DNA of 64,000 nucleotides from Limnoglobus roseus (GTDB lineage: Bacteria > Planctomycetota > Planctomycetia > Gemmatales > Gemmataceae). The notes under the pieces are model-generated. The model saw only the letters and a program-made list of their open reading frames with translations, did no database searches and was not told where the DNA came from. Shown one piece after another: positions 32,239 through 44,000 of the stretch (positions are counted from its first letter, which is position 1; every line of letters begins with the position of its first letter). The position numbers and the translations under genes were made by a program. The stretch spans positions 1,736,001 to 1,800,000 of the forward strand of contig NZ_CP042425.1 in assembly GCF_008254045.1 (NCBI RefSeq). Direction: 5' to 3'.

Positions 32239-35200
32239 TCAGTCAGGCACGCCCGCGAAGACGAACGGAGCCCAGAAGAACGGCGACTCCCAGCCCGGGG
32301 TGTTGCGAATCTTCTGGCGGGCCGCCTTCATCGCGTCCGGGTACGATTGGCCGCCCGTGCCGGGCTGAACGAGTTTGAAGAACGTCGCCATCAGTTCGGA
32401 CGTGGCCTGGTCGTCCACCGACCAACAACTCGCCATCACCCGCCGCGACCCGGCACATAGGAACGCCCCGGCCAGCGTCACGCCGGCTTCGAGCGGCCGC
32501 TGCGGGCCGACGTTCGTCGTACAGGCGCTCAGCACGGTCAGGTCGCAGCGGTTCAGTTTCAGCCGGTGAATCTCGTGTAGCGACAGGAAGCCGTCGTCGC
32601 CGGACGAGATCACGTCGCCCTTCGGCGGCGTCAGCGCGATGGCGGCGAACAGGTTGCCGAAGCGGTCGTCGGCGAAGCCGTGGGCGGCGATGTGGATGAA
32701 CCGCTTGTCGGCCATGCCAGCCACGACTGCCTTCTCGGTCGCTTGCTCGCCGAGAAGGGATGTCACCAACTCGGCCGGGAAGGCTTCGCGGACGCGCTTG
32801 CTCTCCACCGACGAGAACGGCAACAGCGGCAAGTTGCCCCGGAAGTTGATCGCACTGCTGTCCCGCCGGACGTTCCGATCACCGCCCGCCGCCGCCTCGC
32901 CGTAGGCCGGGTCGCCGACGGTCAGGAGGCTGGCCGGGCCGGTCGGCTTCTCGCGGGCCGTCACCGCGCCCAGGATCGCGGGCGAAGGGGCGTAAATCAG
33001 CGGCGGCAGTTCGTCCAGCCCGAACTTCGGCCCGGCCGGGGTCGACACGACCAGGCACTCGAACGGCACCTTGTGGAACGCGCCGTCGGGGATGAGCACG
33101 ACGCGGTCCGGTTGAATCGCCTTCAGGCGCGCCCGCAGGGCCGGGGGCAGGGCCACGTCGCCGAGCGTTTCGCTGCGGGTCGATTGGGTCGGAGCCTTCG
33201 TCGCGCGTTCGACGATGACGATGCCGCGCGTCGGGTTGAACGCCTCGTCGGTCACTTGCCGGAGGTAACTGTCCACAATCCGCGTGGCGATGGTGCCCGT
33301 CAGGGGTTGAGTCGGCCCGGCGTCGGTCGGCGGTGCGTCGGGTTGCTTGCCGAGCGGCACAATCGTGATGCCGCGGCGGGTGGCCACGTAAGTCGGCTGG
33401 CCCGTCGGCACGTCGCCGATGCTGTCGGCGAGCTTCTGCGGCACGCTGAGTTTGAAGAGTTCGCTCGGCTGGTCCGGCCCCGGCGACAGCACTGCGAAGC
33501 TTTCGTCGCGGCCGACGAGGTACGCCAGTACCGCGGTCTTGCGGTACGCCGGGTCGCGGGGCAGGCCGGTCACGTTCGTGGCGGTCATCGTCGGGTCGGT
33601 CAACGCCTTCGTCACCGGGTCGGCGGCGACGATTTCCTTCCACGCCTCGGCGTAGTCCTTCTGGGCCTTCTCCAGATCGGCCACCACTTGCTTCGCCTGC
33701 GGGTCTTCGGCCGACAAGAACTGCGCCTTCGCCCGCAGTCGCGAGATGCTCTCGCGGGCGGTAACTTCGTTCGCCAGCAGTTTATCGCGGCCCGGCCCGG
33801 TGATCCGTTCGCGGGGGTCCACGCCGGCGGCCAGGATTTGGTCGAGCAGTGTGCGACTGCGACTGCGGGTGATGACCCGTAGGACGCCGTCGGCCTCGCC
33901 GTCGCGTGCGTGCCAGTGGGCGAGCAGTTCGAAGATGTGGTTGAACTGGGCGTAGAAGGTGGCCCGCGCAGCCGCCTCGCCGAACGTGTTCAGGCGGGCC
34001 TTGTCGGCGATGTCGAACACTTCACCCGCCAGGGCTTTCGCTTCCTTGTACTGTCCGGCCTTGTCGGCGAGGACGGCCAGCCGCCAGAGCGTTAGGCACT
34101 GCGTCACCAGCGGGCACCGCGACCGCGACGCCTGGAAGGTGCGGGCCTCGTTGAAGTACTTCCGGGCGTCGTCGTCTCGCCCCTTGAATTCGCTGACCAT
34201 ACCGAGGTAGTTCAGACTGCGGGCGAGCAGGACGTGTTTGTCGGCCCGCTGCTGTTGGGCTTGCTCCTGCCAGATTTTCTCGGCCCCGGCCAAGTCGCTG
34301 TGAACCAGTAGGTTCATGGCCGTCGTGTGGCGGGCCGTCGCGACCATGAACCCGCCGGTCACACCGTTCGCCTGACACGCCTTCTCGATCTCGGGCACAT
34401 GGGCCACCGCCTCCGCGACCTTCCCCTGGGTGAGCGAGATGTCGGCCCGCACGGCCGCGATCAGGCCGCCGCACAGGTCGCCGGGTTCGGCGAATTTCAC
34501 GAGCACGCTCGCAGCTTGTTCGAGTCTGTCGGCCGTGGCCGTGAGGTCGCCTTGCTCCTTGTGGATCAGGGCCATGTGGAGTAACACGTTGAACCGGACG
34601 GGGTCGGTGGCCGGGCCGACGCGGTCGCAGATGACCAGGCCGCCGCGGAAGCGGGTGAGGGCTTCCGCGTATCCGCCGCGCATCATCGCCGCGCCGCCGC
34701 CGAGGTACTCGCACCCGGCCCGCACCGAGTCGTCGGGCAGGTTTTGGGTCCGGTACAACTGGGTGGCACGGGCGATCAGGCGTTCGGCCGCAGCAGCGTC
34801 ACCGAGGGCGATCTCGGTCGCCGCGAGGTTGGACAGCACCAGCAGGGTCGCCCGCAGGTCTTGCGGCTGGGCGGCGTCGAGTTCCTTCAACGACTTCCGC
34901 AACAGGTCGCGGGCGAGCGGGTAGGACGCCGAAATGAATTCCATCATGCCGCGGTCGGCCGAAAGGCGGCCGTCCACGATCTGGTCGCCGGACCACCGCT
35001 CTCCGGCCTCGCGGGCCAGATCGAGGGCCTTGCGGAACTGCCGGGCAGCTTGAGTGAGTTGCTGCAACTTCACGAACGCGGCGAACGGACTTTCGATCTC
35101 CAACACCTCCCCGGGCGGGGTGGGCTTGGCCGCGGCCGCGATGATCGCCTGGTACTCGGCGGCAGCCTGTTCGCGAACGCGGCCCGCCTCGGTCCGCTTC

Positions 35201-36036
35201 CCGGCAGCGTCGGCGGAGGCCGCCCATTCCACGAAGATGTCGCCGGGGATCATGTGCTTCTTCGGCCGCTCGCGGCGGTGAATCGCGATCGCCTCGCGGA
35301 ACAGCGGGTCCGCCTCGGCGTACCGGCCGGCGGACGCGAGGATTTTCGCGCGAAGGGTCTGCGTGTCGCGGCGGCCGAGCGGGTCGCCGAGTTGGTCGTG
35401 CAAGGCGGGGAGTTTCTCCAGCACGGCCAGAGCGGTCTTCGCGTCGCCGCGGAAGTTGACGGCCTCCGCCCGCGCCCGATCGGCCACAATGCGAAGGGAC
35501 AGTTCGTTTGACTTGTCCGCGACTTTCCGCACGGCGAGGGCGTTCTCCTCCAGATCCTTCCACCGCTGCGGCAGGGTCGGCAGCTTCCGCCACGACGCGA
35601 CCTCGGCCCGGCCACGGTAGGCCTTGAGGAGGTAGTCGGCGGGCAGGGGTTGTTTCGCGTCGAGGGCGGCGGCGAAGGCGGCCTCGGCCTGGTCGTACAG
35701 GGCGAGTTCGACGTAGCGCTCGCCACACACCACGTCGAGTTGGGCCGTCGTCGCGGTGTCGTCGACTTTCTTCAACCACGCCCGGAACGGTTCGGAAATG
35801 CGAATCGCCCGGTCCGGGCGTGCCGACTTGATGTACATCTCCATCAGCCGCTCGTAGGACCGGCGGACGGTGAAGTTGTCGGTCGCGGTTAGCGCCTGGC
35901 GGTACAGCGGTTCGGCGAGGCCGGGGCGGTCGGCGGCGAAGTGTTCCTCGGCCTGCCGGAAGGCCGTGATCGGGTCGTCGGTCCCCGGCGCGGCCGGGGA
36001 CCAGAGGACGAGGACGAGCGGCAGCAAGAAGGTCAT
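32239..36036 (-). CDS. Exported TPR-CHAT protein (caspase-like protease)
   Basis: The ATG at 36036 gives MTFLLPLVLVLWSPAAPG, a likely signal peptide. The 1265-residue protein has TPR-type helical repeats over about residues 20-750 (for example AEEHFAADRPGLAEPLYRQA and YAEADPLFREAIAIHRRE). After a coiled region the C-terminal CHAT domain has the catalytic pair: His1119 in FIHIAAHGFADD and Cys1172 in LTVLSACTTNVG. Further family elements are GVTLAGAFLCAGSRRVMASC and WSVDDQATSELM. CHAT domains are clan CD proteases related to separase and caspases. Here the enzyme would work outside the cytoplasm. It follows the kinase gene on the same strand. Target unknown. Confidence 0.9.
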   Translation of the reverse strand: MTFLLPLVLVLWSPAAPGTDDPITAFRQAEEHFAADRPGLAEPLYRQALTATDNFTVRRSYERLMEMYIKSARPDRAIRISEPFRAWLKKVDDTATTAQLDVVCGERYVELALYDQAEAAFAAALDAKQPLPADYLLKAYRGRAEVASWRKLPTLPQRWKDLEENALAVRKVADKSNELSLRIVADRARAEAVNFRGDAKTALAVLEKLPALHDQLGDPLGRRDTQTLRAKILASAGRYAEADPLFREAIAIHRRERPKKHMIPGDIFVEWAASADAAGKRTEAGRVREQAAAEYQAIIAAAAKPTPPGEVLEIESPFAAFVKLQQLTQAARQFRKALDLAREAGERWSGDQIVDGRLSADRGMMEFISASYPLARDLLRKSLKELDAAQPQDLRATLLVLSNLAATEIALGDAAAAERLIARATQLYRTQNLPDDSVRAGCEYLGGGAAMMRGGYAEALTRFRGGLVICDRVGPATDPVRFNVLLHMALIHKEQGDLTATADRLEQAASVLVKFAEPGDLCGGLIAAVRADISLTQGKVAEAVAHVPEIEKACQANGVTGGFMVATARHTTAMNLLVHSDLAGAEKIWQEQAQQQRADKHVLLARSLNYLGMVSEFKGRDDDARKYFNEARTFQASRSRCPLVTQCLTLWRLAVLADKAGQYKEAKALAGEVFDIADKARLNTFGEAAARATFYAQFNHIFELLAHWHARDGEADGVLRVITRSRSRTLLDQILAAGVDPRERITGPGRDKLLANEVTARESISRLRAKAQFLSAEDPQAKQVVADLEKAQKDYAEAWKEIVAADPVTKALTDPTMTATNVTGLPRDPAYRKTAVLAYLVGRDESFAVLSPGPDQPSELFKLSVPQKLADSIGDVPTGQPTYVATRRGITIVPLGKQPDAPPTDAGPTQPLTGTIATRIVDSYLRQVTDEAFNPTRGIVIVERATKAPTQSTRSETLGDVALPPALRARLKAIQPDRVVLIPDGAFHKVPFECLVVSTPAGPKFGLDELPPLIYAPSPAILGAVTAREKPTGPASLLTVGDPAYGEAAAGGDRNVRRDSSAINFRGNLPLLPFSSVESKRVREAFPAELVTSLLGEQATEKAVVAGMADKRFIHIAAHGFADDRFGNLFAAIALTPPKGDVISSGDDGFLSLHEIHRLKLNRCDLTVLSACTTNVGPQRPLEAGVTLAGAFLCAGSRRVMASCWSVDDQATSELMATFFKLVQPGTGGQSYPDAMKAARQKIRNTPGWESPFFWAPFVFAGVPD

Positions 36037-36074
36037 GGTGTCGTCACTCGGGCAAGAGGGCGAGCGGACCGCGT

Positions 36075-36157
36075 CAACGGCGAGCGGTCCGGCGTGAGCG
36101 GGCCGTGTCTCGGGGCATTTCAGACACGGCCCGCTCACGCCGGGCCGCTCGCCGTTG
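36075..36157. repeat. Nested-palindrome intergenic repeat, type B copy 2
   Basis: 36-nt arms (36075-36110 and 36122-36157) pair with a single mismatch around an 11-nt loop. The inner stem is GGTCCG/CGGGCC (with a G-T pair) around GCGTGAG. It separates the kinase stop from the CHAT start and may reduce read-through between them. Confidence 0.88.
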
Positions 36158-36186
36158 CGTTCGCAATCTCTTCCCGCGGGGCGGCG

Positions 36187-38061
36187 TCAATCCACGCGGA
36201 ACTTGACTTCCGCCTCGGCCAGTTCGGACTTCTTCTTGACAAGAACCTTGTTCGGCTGGGCCACAGGTTCGATCCCCCGAATCCCGCGGACGGCCAGGCT
36301 CAGATTGGATTTCTGCACGTTGTCGGCGAACTGTTGGAAGTGGCCGACGACCTTGCCGGCCGGCAGGTCGGGCAGCTTCACCGTGGACGCGATGACCCGC
36401 ACTCGCTCGACGCCCGGACCCTCAGTGGGCGTGGCTTGGAGGCCGTAGTTCGGCTCGGACGGGATGACTCGGGTAATCCCACCCCGCAGTCGGTTGTCGT
36501 TCTCGTACTTGTTCGGGAACAGGAGGATGGCCGCATCGTCTTGTTCGACGACGAAAACGTACACCCAGCAGTCCACTTCCGGCTTCAAATTCAACTCCAG
36601 CAGCGATCCGTTCTTCAGGCGGACGACACCGGCCGCGTCCTTCTTAGCGTTCGCCACCATGTCCACCGTGAGGCGGAAGTCAGCCTTCGGCTCGGGCCAC
36701 GTGCGGTCGTCCACGACGGCTGCGACCTTCGGCTGCGGGTCTCCGCCCGGCGGGGGGAGCACGTCCGGTTTCGGGTCGGCCGGCTTCGCGTTCGGATCGG
36801 TTACGCCCGCGATCGGCTGGTCGGACTTCTTGCCTTCGCCGCGCGGCCAGAACGCTACGGCCGCCGCCCCACCGATCAGCAGGAGGAGCGGCAGGGCCAG
36901 CCAGAGCCACGCCGGCTTCGAGGGCTGTTGTGGCGGGGCCGGGAGATCGGGCGAAGTCGACGGCAGCGTCGTCGCGCCGCCCACGCTCACGGAGTCGAGC
37001 AGGGACGACGACAGCGGCGTGACCTGCACGCCGGACCGGCTGAGATAACGGTCCGCGAGCGGGGCCATCGCGTCCGACAAGGCGATCGCGTCCGGGAAGC
37101 GGTCGCCCGGCAGCTTCGCCAGGCACTTCATACACAGGGCTGACACGTCGTCGGGAACTGCCGGGTTCACCTCCTTCGGCGCCTGGGGTGTCGCGGACAC
37201 AACCTGAATGAGCAGGTCCGGAATGGTGTCGCCGACGAACGGCGCGCGGCCGGTGAGCAGGAAGTACAAGATTGCGCCGAGCGAGTAGACGTCGGTGGAC
37301 GGGGTCACGTCCTTGCTGTCGCGGGCTTGTTCCGGCGACATGTAGGCCGGCGTGCCCATGAGCTGGCCGGTGCCGGTGATGTTGATCCGCTCGGAGTCGC
37401 CGGCCCGCTTCGCGAGGCCGAAGTCCGCGACGCGCGGGCGGCCGTCGGAATCGACCAGCACGTTGGCCGGCTTCAAGTCGCGGTGCATGATCCCCTGGCG
37501 GTGGGCCTGGGCCATGCCGGCGGTGATCTGGATGAACAGCGACATCGCCCTCGGGATCGGCGGCAGGCCGGTCTTCTCGACCATCGCCTTCAAGCTCGGG
37601 CCGCTAATGAACGGCATGGTGAAGTACATCCGCCCGCCGATCTCGCCGATGTCGAAGATCGGCACGACGTTCGGGTGGTCCAGGGCGGCGATGGCGCGGG
37701 CCTCTTCCTTGAACCGCTGGGCGTTGTTCCCGTACTCCTGGAGGCCGAGGATCATCTTGAGGGCCACGATCCGGTCCAGGCCCTTCTGCTTGGCCTTGAA
37801 GACGACGCCCATGCCGCCGCGGGCGATCTCCTGGATGAGTTCGTAGGGGCCGAACCCCTGCGGGTAGGTGACGGTGTCGGTGCCCGATTCGAGGATGCGG
37901 AAGTCGAGCAGGGCCGACGGCGTGGCCGCCTGCGAGACGGTGTTCTGGAACGGTTGCGGGCTGGTGTCCGTGTCGTTCGTCAGGTTGATGGTGCCCGACG
38001 CTTCCAACCCGTCGGGCACCAGTCCCGATTTCGCATCGACTTCGGTGGTGCGGTCTTTCAT
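36187..38061 (-). CDS. Transmembrane Ser/Thr protein kinase with DUF4384 domain
   Basis: The Hanks-type kinase domain (residues about 73-335) is complete: IARGGMGVVFKA (glycine loop), Lys102 in IVALKMI, HRDLKPAN (catalytic Asp195), VADFGLAKR (Asp213) and GTPAYMSPEQ. A Ser/Pro-rich linker leads to one membrane helix (383-405, LWLALPLLLLIGGAAAVAF). The C-terminal, probably periplasmic, part is DUF4384-like: FRLTVDMVANAKK, then KPEVDCWVYVFVVEQDDAAILLFPN. The ATG overlaps the stop of the giant-protein gene (ATGA), so the kinase is translated in step with it. The 624-residue protein probably senses envelope signals through DUF4384 (inference). Confidence 0.92.
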   Translation of the reverse strand: MKDRTTEVDAKSGLVPDGLEASGTINLTNDTDTSPQPFQNTVSQAATPSALLDFRILESGTDTVTYPQGFGPYELIQEIARGGMGVVFKAKQKGLDRIVALKMILGLQEYGNNAQRFKEEARAIAALDHPNVVPIFDIGEIGGRMYFTMPFISGPSLKAMVEKTGLPPIPRAMSLFIQITAGMAQAHRQGIMHRDLKPANVLVDSDGRPRVADFGLAKRAGDSERINITGTGQLMGTPAYMSPEQARDSKDVTPSTDVYSLGAILYFLLTGRAPFVGDTIPDLLIQVVSATPQAPKEVNPAVPDDVSALCMKCLAKLPGDRFPDAIALSDAMAPLADRYLSRSGVQVTPLSSSLLDSVSVGGATTLPSTSPDLPAPPQQPSKPAWLWLALPLLLLIGGAAAVAFWPRGEGKKSDQPIAGVTDPNAKPADPKPDVLPPPGGDPQPKVAAVVDDRTWPEPKADFRLTVDMVANAKKDAAGVVRLKNGSLLELNLKPEVDCWVYVFVVEQDDAAILLFPNKYENDNRLRGGITRVIPSEPNYGLQATPTEGPGVERVRVIASTVKLPDLPAGKVVGHFQQFADNVQKSNLSLAVRGIRGIEPVAQPNKVLVKKKSELAEAEVKFRVD

Positions 38062-41000
38062 GATTCGTCCTCGTCGGAGGTGCCCGTCAGAGAGAAGCGG
38101 CGGCGGATGTCGGGGTTACTGCAAAAGATATTCGATAACGGGGCGGCGGCGACGGCAACCGCCCCGAGGAACGCCAGCGCCCCCCAGGCCGGCCCGAGGT
38201 TTTGCTCCGCCGGGGCCGGGGCTTGGCTCTCCGTTTCCTCTTCCGTCGGCTTCGCGGGCGGCGGGGCGGCCGGGACCGGGGCGGCCGACTGCGTGCCGCC
38301 GGCGGGCGGCTTGCTCCCGACGGGTGCCTCCGCGCCGCCCAGATGCTTGCGGTACAGTTCGTCGAGGAACGGAAGCGGTTCCCCTTCCGACTCGCCGAAC
38401 CCGGCCGTCGGGGCGGTGGGGTCGAGTGGGAACACGGTGTTCGGCGGCCGGTCCGGTTGGTAGGTCGCCAGGTTGTTGATTGTCGGTGCCCGCCGCGCGT
38501 CGGCGGGCAGGACCGGCATCATGTCGATCGCCAGGCGGCCGGTGTTCGTCGCGGACGGGGTCACTTCCGACGGGGCGAGGACCAGGAAGCCGACCGGCGC
38601 CGTCCCCAACGGAATCTGAACGTCGCCGGAGATGCCGCTGCCGGCCGCACTCGTCATTCCGTTCGCCACCAGCGGGATGCTGACGCCGTTCGGGTTCGAC
38701 ACCGGGGGCGTCTGGCTCGGGGCCGCCCGCGTGGCGCTCGTCGCCAGGTTCGTCAGCGCGAGTTGGAACGCGGCCGCGTCGGACTGCGGCGTGTCCAGCG
38801 GCGAGGGCGAGATCGGCGGCGGCGGGACCGGCGGCACGTCCGTGCCGCTCACGGCGGCTCGCACCACGACGGTGGCCGTGGCCGTCGCCGTGTGGTCGTG
38901 GCCGTCCGTGATGGTGTACGTGAACGTCTCCGTCCCGCTGAAGTCGGCGTCCGGCGTGTAGATCAACTGCCCGCCGGTGAACGAAACCGTGCCGTGCGCC
39001 GGCGTGCCGACCGCGATGATGGCCAAGGTGTCGCCGTCGGCGTCCGTGTCGTTGTGCAACACGTCGAACGTCACGGCGGTCGCGTTCGGCGTCGCCACGA
39101 GGTCGTCGCCGGCCACGGGGGCCACGTTGTCCGGCGGAATAACGATTTCCGCATCGACCGTCACCGTCACGGTGGCAGTCGCCGTGTGGCCGTGGCCGTC
39201 GCTGATCGTGTACTGGAAGGAATCGGTCCCACTGAAACCGGCGTTCGGCGTGTAGACCGGCACGCCGTCCTCGCCCACCGTGACGACGCCGTTGGCCGGG
39301 GTCGTGACGCCGAGGACCGTGAGCGGGTCGCCATCGGGGTCGGTGTCGTTCCCGAGGACGCCGACGGCGACCGGCGTGCCGAAGGCGGTGCGGACGGCGT
39401 CGTCGCGGGCCACCGGCGGGGCGTTGACGACCGGTATCGGCGTCACCTCCATGGTCGTCGTCGCGGTGCCGGTGTCCGTGCCGTCGAACACCCTCACGGT
39501 GATCGTGTACGACCCGGCCGCGGCGTAGGTGTGTGGAAGGCTGCCCAGCGAACCCGGCGCATTCGCGGTGAAGTTGACGGCGGGCGTGCCGTCGCCGAAG
39601 TCGATCGTCGCGGTCCACACCGGCTCGGCCCCCGGATCCGCGAACGACCCGAGCGACACGGTCAGCGGTTGCCCGGCCGTGACCGTCCCGCCGGCCAAGC
39701 CCGTTATGACCGGGGCGACGTTCCGCACGGTCAGGTTCAGCGTGCGGGTCACGCTCGCCGTGACGCCGTTCGAAAGTTCCGCGGCCGTCGCGACGACGGT
39801 CAGCGGGATGGTGCCGCCGCTGTCCTGCGGGGCGGTCAGCGTCAGGTTCGCCAGTTGGTGCGAGAGCAACACCCAGTCGCCGGTGATCGGGTCGCGCGTC
39901 CCGGCCGAGAGCGTGTACCCGGCTGGCAGGCCGCTGATGCGGACCGTCACCACCTCGGAGCCGTCCACGTCGGTCGCGGCCGCGGTGAGCGCCAGCGGGA
40001 TCACGCCACCCTCGTTGCCGACGGCGTCGGCCACCGAGAGCGTGGGAAGGTCGGCGACGGCAATCACGCTGAAGGCGAACGACCCGCTCGCCGAGAGCGG
40101 TGAGCCGGACCCGGAGTTGCCGAGATCGTCCACGAAGACGGCGAAGCTGTCCGCTCCGGAGTAGTCGCCGGTCGGCGTGTAAACGATGCCGTTCGCCGCC
40201 GCGAAGAGTGCGTTCAGTTGGTCTAGCGAGCCGGTCAGCGTGACGACGCTCCCGCCGTTGCCGGACACGGTAACCGGCCCGCCGGTGATCGCGAGGGTGC
40301 CGTGCGAGACCGACAGCGTCACGCGGACCGGCAGCGCCCCGGCGTCCGGGTCGCCCACGCTCAGCCCGGTGATCGCCAGCGGGGTGTCTTCGTTCGGGTC
40401 GGTGATCGCGGGGCCGTGGAAGACCGGGCTTTCGTTCACGTTCAAGATGCTGATGGGGAACGTCTGGATCACGAACGTGCCGTGACTCCCCGTCGCCTTG
40501 ACCGTGACGCTGCCGGTGTTGAGGGACTCGAAGTCCGGGCTTTGCGTGCCGACAAGAACCCGGCCGTCGGGGGTCACGGTGAAGTCGTAGCCGGTCGCCT
40601 CGACGAGCGAGAACGTGAACAGTTCGCCGGTCGGCATCTCCGCGTTCGCCACCAAACTGACTTGGCCGATGAACGTGCCGGTGGGCGTGTTCTCGTTCAC
40701 CGACCCGCCGGTGAACGCCAGCGTCGGCGGCAGCGTGACACCCACGAACGTGATCGTGAACGGGCTGTCGGCGGTGTCGAAGGTGTCGGTGGCCGTGATG
40801 AACGCACCGCCCGACATCGTGCCGACGACGACGGTGTCGATGACGCGGGACCGCACGTTCAGGTTGATCGTGCCGACGAACTCGGCCGGCGGCGTGAGGG
40901 CCGACACGGCGGGGTTGCCGCCCGCGATCTGCCAGAAGCCGTTGTGGAGGTCAATCGCGTTGCTCAGGGTCGCCCCGGCCGGCACGCCGCTCGCCAGGAA

Positions 41001-44000
41001 GACGACCGTCTCCGAGCCGTCGGTATCCACCGTCGTGGTCGGGCCGGTCAGGATGAACGGGGCGGACAGGCCCGTGTTCACGATGAAGTCCGACCCGCTT
41101 GACGGGCCGACCGGGTCGGCGACCGGCGTGATGACGAACGACCGGTTCCGCGTCGTGGCGGGGTTCCGGAAGTCGTTGATCGACGCCGTGAACGTGGCCA
41201 GCCCCGCGTAGTTCGGGTCGGGGGTAAAGGTCAGCGGGTGCAAGGCGAGGTACGCACTGACGGCGGCCGCGTCCCCCCCGGCGAAGGTGATGGTGTTCGG
41301 GCTGGTGTTGTGGACCGACAGCGGGCTGAACGACGGCTGGATGTCGAGCGTGCCGTGCGTGACCGACAGCGTGACTTCGACGAGCCCGGGGGCGTCCGGG
41401 GCGGTGAAACCCAGCCCGGTGATCGTTGTTGGCGTGTCTTCGCGGCCGGTGATCGTGTTCGGCCCGACAACCGTGGGCGGCTGCGGCACGACGAACGTGA
41501 GGGTGAACGGACTGTCGGCCGTGTCGCCCATGTCAGTGGCCGTCACGAACGCGCCGCTCGACACGGGAACGGTGACCATGTCCACGAGGTGGGCCCGCAC
41601 GGCCAAGTTGAGCGTGCCGACGAACCCGGTCGGCGGCGTGAAGGTGATCCCGGCGAGGTAGTCGGCCTCCGTCAGTTCCCAGACGCCGCCGCCGAGGTTG
41701 GTCCCGTGGTTGTTAAACGGCTGATAGTTCGGGTTGTTGGCACTCACCGGCACGCCCGAGATTCGCAGTGTGACCGTCTCCGACGTGTCGGTGTCGGCCG
41801 TCGTGAAGAACGCGGACAGGTCGAGCGGGACGGTGGTGTTCGGCGGGGCCTTCTGACTCGCGGCCGTCGGCGGGGTGAGCGTGTCGATGTCCGCGACCGG
41901 GTAGACACCGAACGGCACGTCGGCCGATGTGACCGGGTTGGTCACAAAGTCGTTCAGGGTGAGCGTGATGAAGTCCGTTCCGGCGAAGTTCGCGTCCGGC
42001 GAGTACTGAATGCCCGTGGACAGGCCGCCGACAATGCCGTTGATGAGGCTCAGCGGACCCGTGAGTATCAGGGACCGGGGGTTGATCCGGTCGACGATCA
42101 CGGCGGGATCGGGGCTGTCGTAGTTCAACTGGCCGTGGACGACGGAGACCGTCACGGTCACCCGGCCGTTCACGGCGAGCGGGGCTGACAAGGAGGCGAA
42201 GAAGAAGGCCGGCGGCGGCAGTTGGTCTTCCGTCAGGCTGTTCGTGAGGTCGGGGACGTCCGGGGTCGGCGGGACGGGGAACGGGCCGGAGATTTGCGCC
42301 TGGCCGAACGTCAGCGTGAACGCCGGCCCGTCGAACGTCGCCGTGCTCACGGAGAAAGGCGGCGTGCCGGGAGCCCCGACGTCCGTCACCACGGCCCGCA
42401 CGTTCAGGGTGATCGTCCCGACGAAGAAGGATGCGTCCGAGAGGACCAAGAACAAGTTGTCGAGTTGGCCGGCGGACGTCAGCAGCCACGAGCCGTCCGG
42501 CTGGCGGGTGCCGTTGGTCAACCGAGCGTCGGCCGGCACGCCGAAGACGTACAGGGCGACCGACTCCGACAGGTCCGTGTCGATGGTGGTGAACGACGCC
42601 GTGATAACAACCGGGGCAATCGTCCCGGCCGGCACGATCATGCTCGCCCCGGTCGGGGTGGCGACCGCGTCCGCCACGGGCCGGACGGGGAGGTTGGCGG
42701 TCGTGTTCACGGGCGCGTTGACGAAGTCGTTGATCGTCGCCGTGAAGTCGGCCGGGCCGCCGTACTGGGCGTTCGGGATGAACGTCAGCGACCGGGCCTG
42801 GAAGCTCAGGGCGAAGTTGATGTCGTTCACCGGGCCGGTGATCGTCACCGTCGGCGAGCCGCTATTCGTCACGGTGAGGGTGTTGAGGAACGTGCTGAAG
42901 TTGAGCACGCCGTGCGTCACCGCCAGCGTTACGGACACCTGCCCGTTCACCGCGTCCGGGGCGGAGAAGGACAGGTAGAACGGGGTGTTGACTGGCGTGT
43001 CTTCGGTGGCGGGGGTCGCCAGGTACGCGAGCGCCGTCGGCGGTTGCGGGGCCGTGAACGTGAGGGCGAACGGGGCTGGCGTTCCCCGCAGGATACTACT
43101 GGCCGGGCCCGACACGATCGTCACCGTATCGGTCACGACCGATTCCACGGTCAGGTTAATCGTGCCGACGAACCCGGTCATCGGGGTAAACGTCAGGCCG
43201 ACCAGATCGGCTTGCGTCAGTTCCCACACGCCGCCGCCGAGGTTGGTCCCGTGGTTGAGGGGTTGATAGGTCGGGTTGGTGGCACTCACCGGCACGCCCG
43301 TTAGCCGGAACGTCACCTTTTCCGACCCGTCGGTGTCGGCGGTCACGAACGAACCGTTTAAGGTCAGCGGGATGGGCGTGTTGACCCGCCCGCTGGCGGG
43401 CACCCCGGCGGCCTGGTCACCGACCACCACGTCGGCAACGGGGCGAATCGAGAACGGGATGGCTTGCGGGGTGTACGTCGGGTTGACGAAGTCCGACACC
43501 TTCAAATGGAAGTTGTCCACGCCGGCGAAGTTCGCGTCCGGTGTGTAGAGAATTGGCGCGGCCGGTTGCTTGCTCAGGTATCGGTTGACGTCGATGACCG
43601 AGCCTTCCAGCGTCAGCGTGTTGCCGCTCCCGCCCACGGTCAGACCGGTGGTCGCGTAGAAGGTGTCGAGACTCAGAGTGCCGTGATCGACGGTAAACGT
43701 CGCGAGGATGCGGCCGTTCACCGGGTCCGCCTGCCCGGTCTGGGTGTTCCTGGCGTCCGGGGCCGAAATCACCAGGGCGAAGAGCAGATTGCTCGTGTTA
43801 TCTTCGAAGCCGGTGAGGACGAACGGCGTGTTCCCCGACGGCGGATTCGCGGCCGCGAAGGTGATGTTGAACGTGCTGCTGGCCGTGGTGAAGGTGCTGA
43901 CCGCCGACGGAGGTGTGCCGGTGGCACCGACGTCCGTGACGATGGCGTACACGGTCAGGGGGACGGTGCCGGTGAACCCCGTCGGGGGGATGAGGGCGAG

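Noticed and set aside
38202..40103. Plus-strand open frame of 633 codons, and several similar ones to 51 kb (for example 46851-48656)
   Set aside because: All are antisense to the giant repeat gene. Their repetitive Arg/Gly/Val composition follows from its periodic codons.
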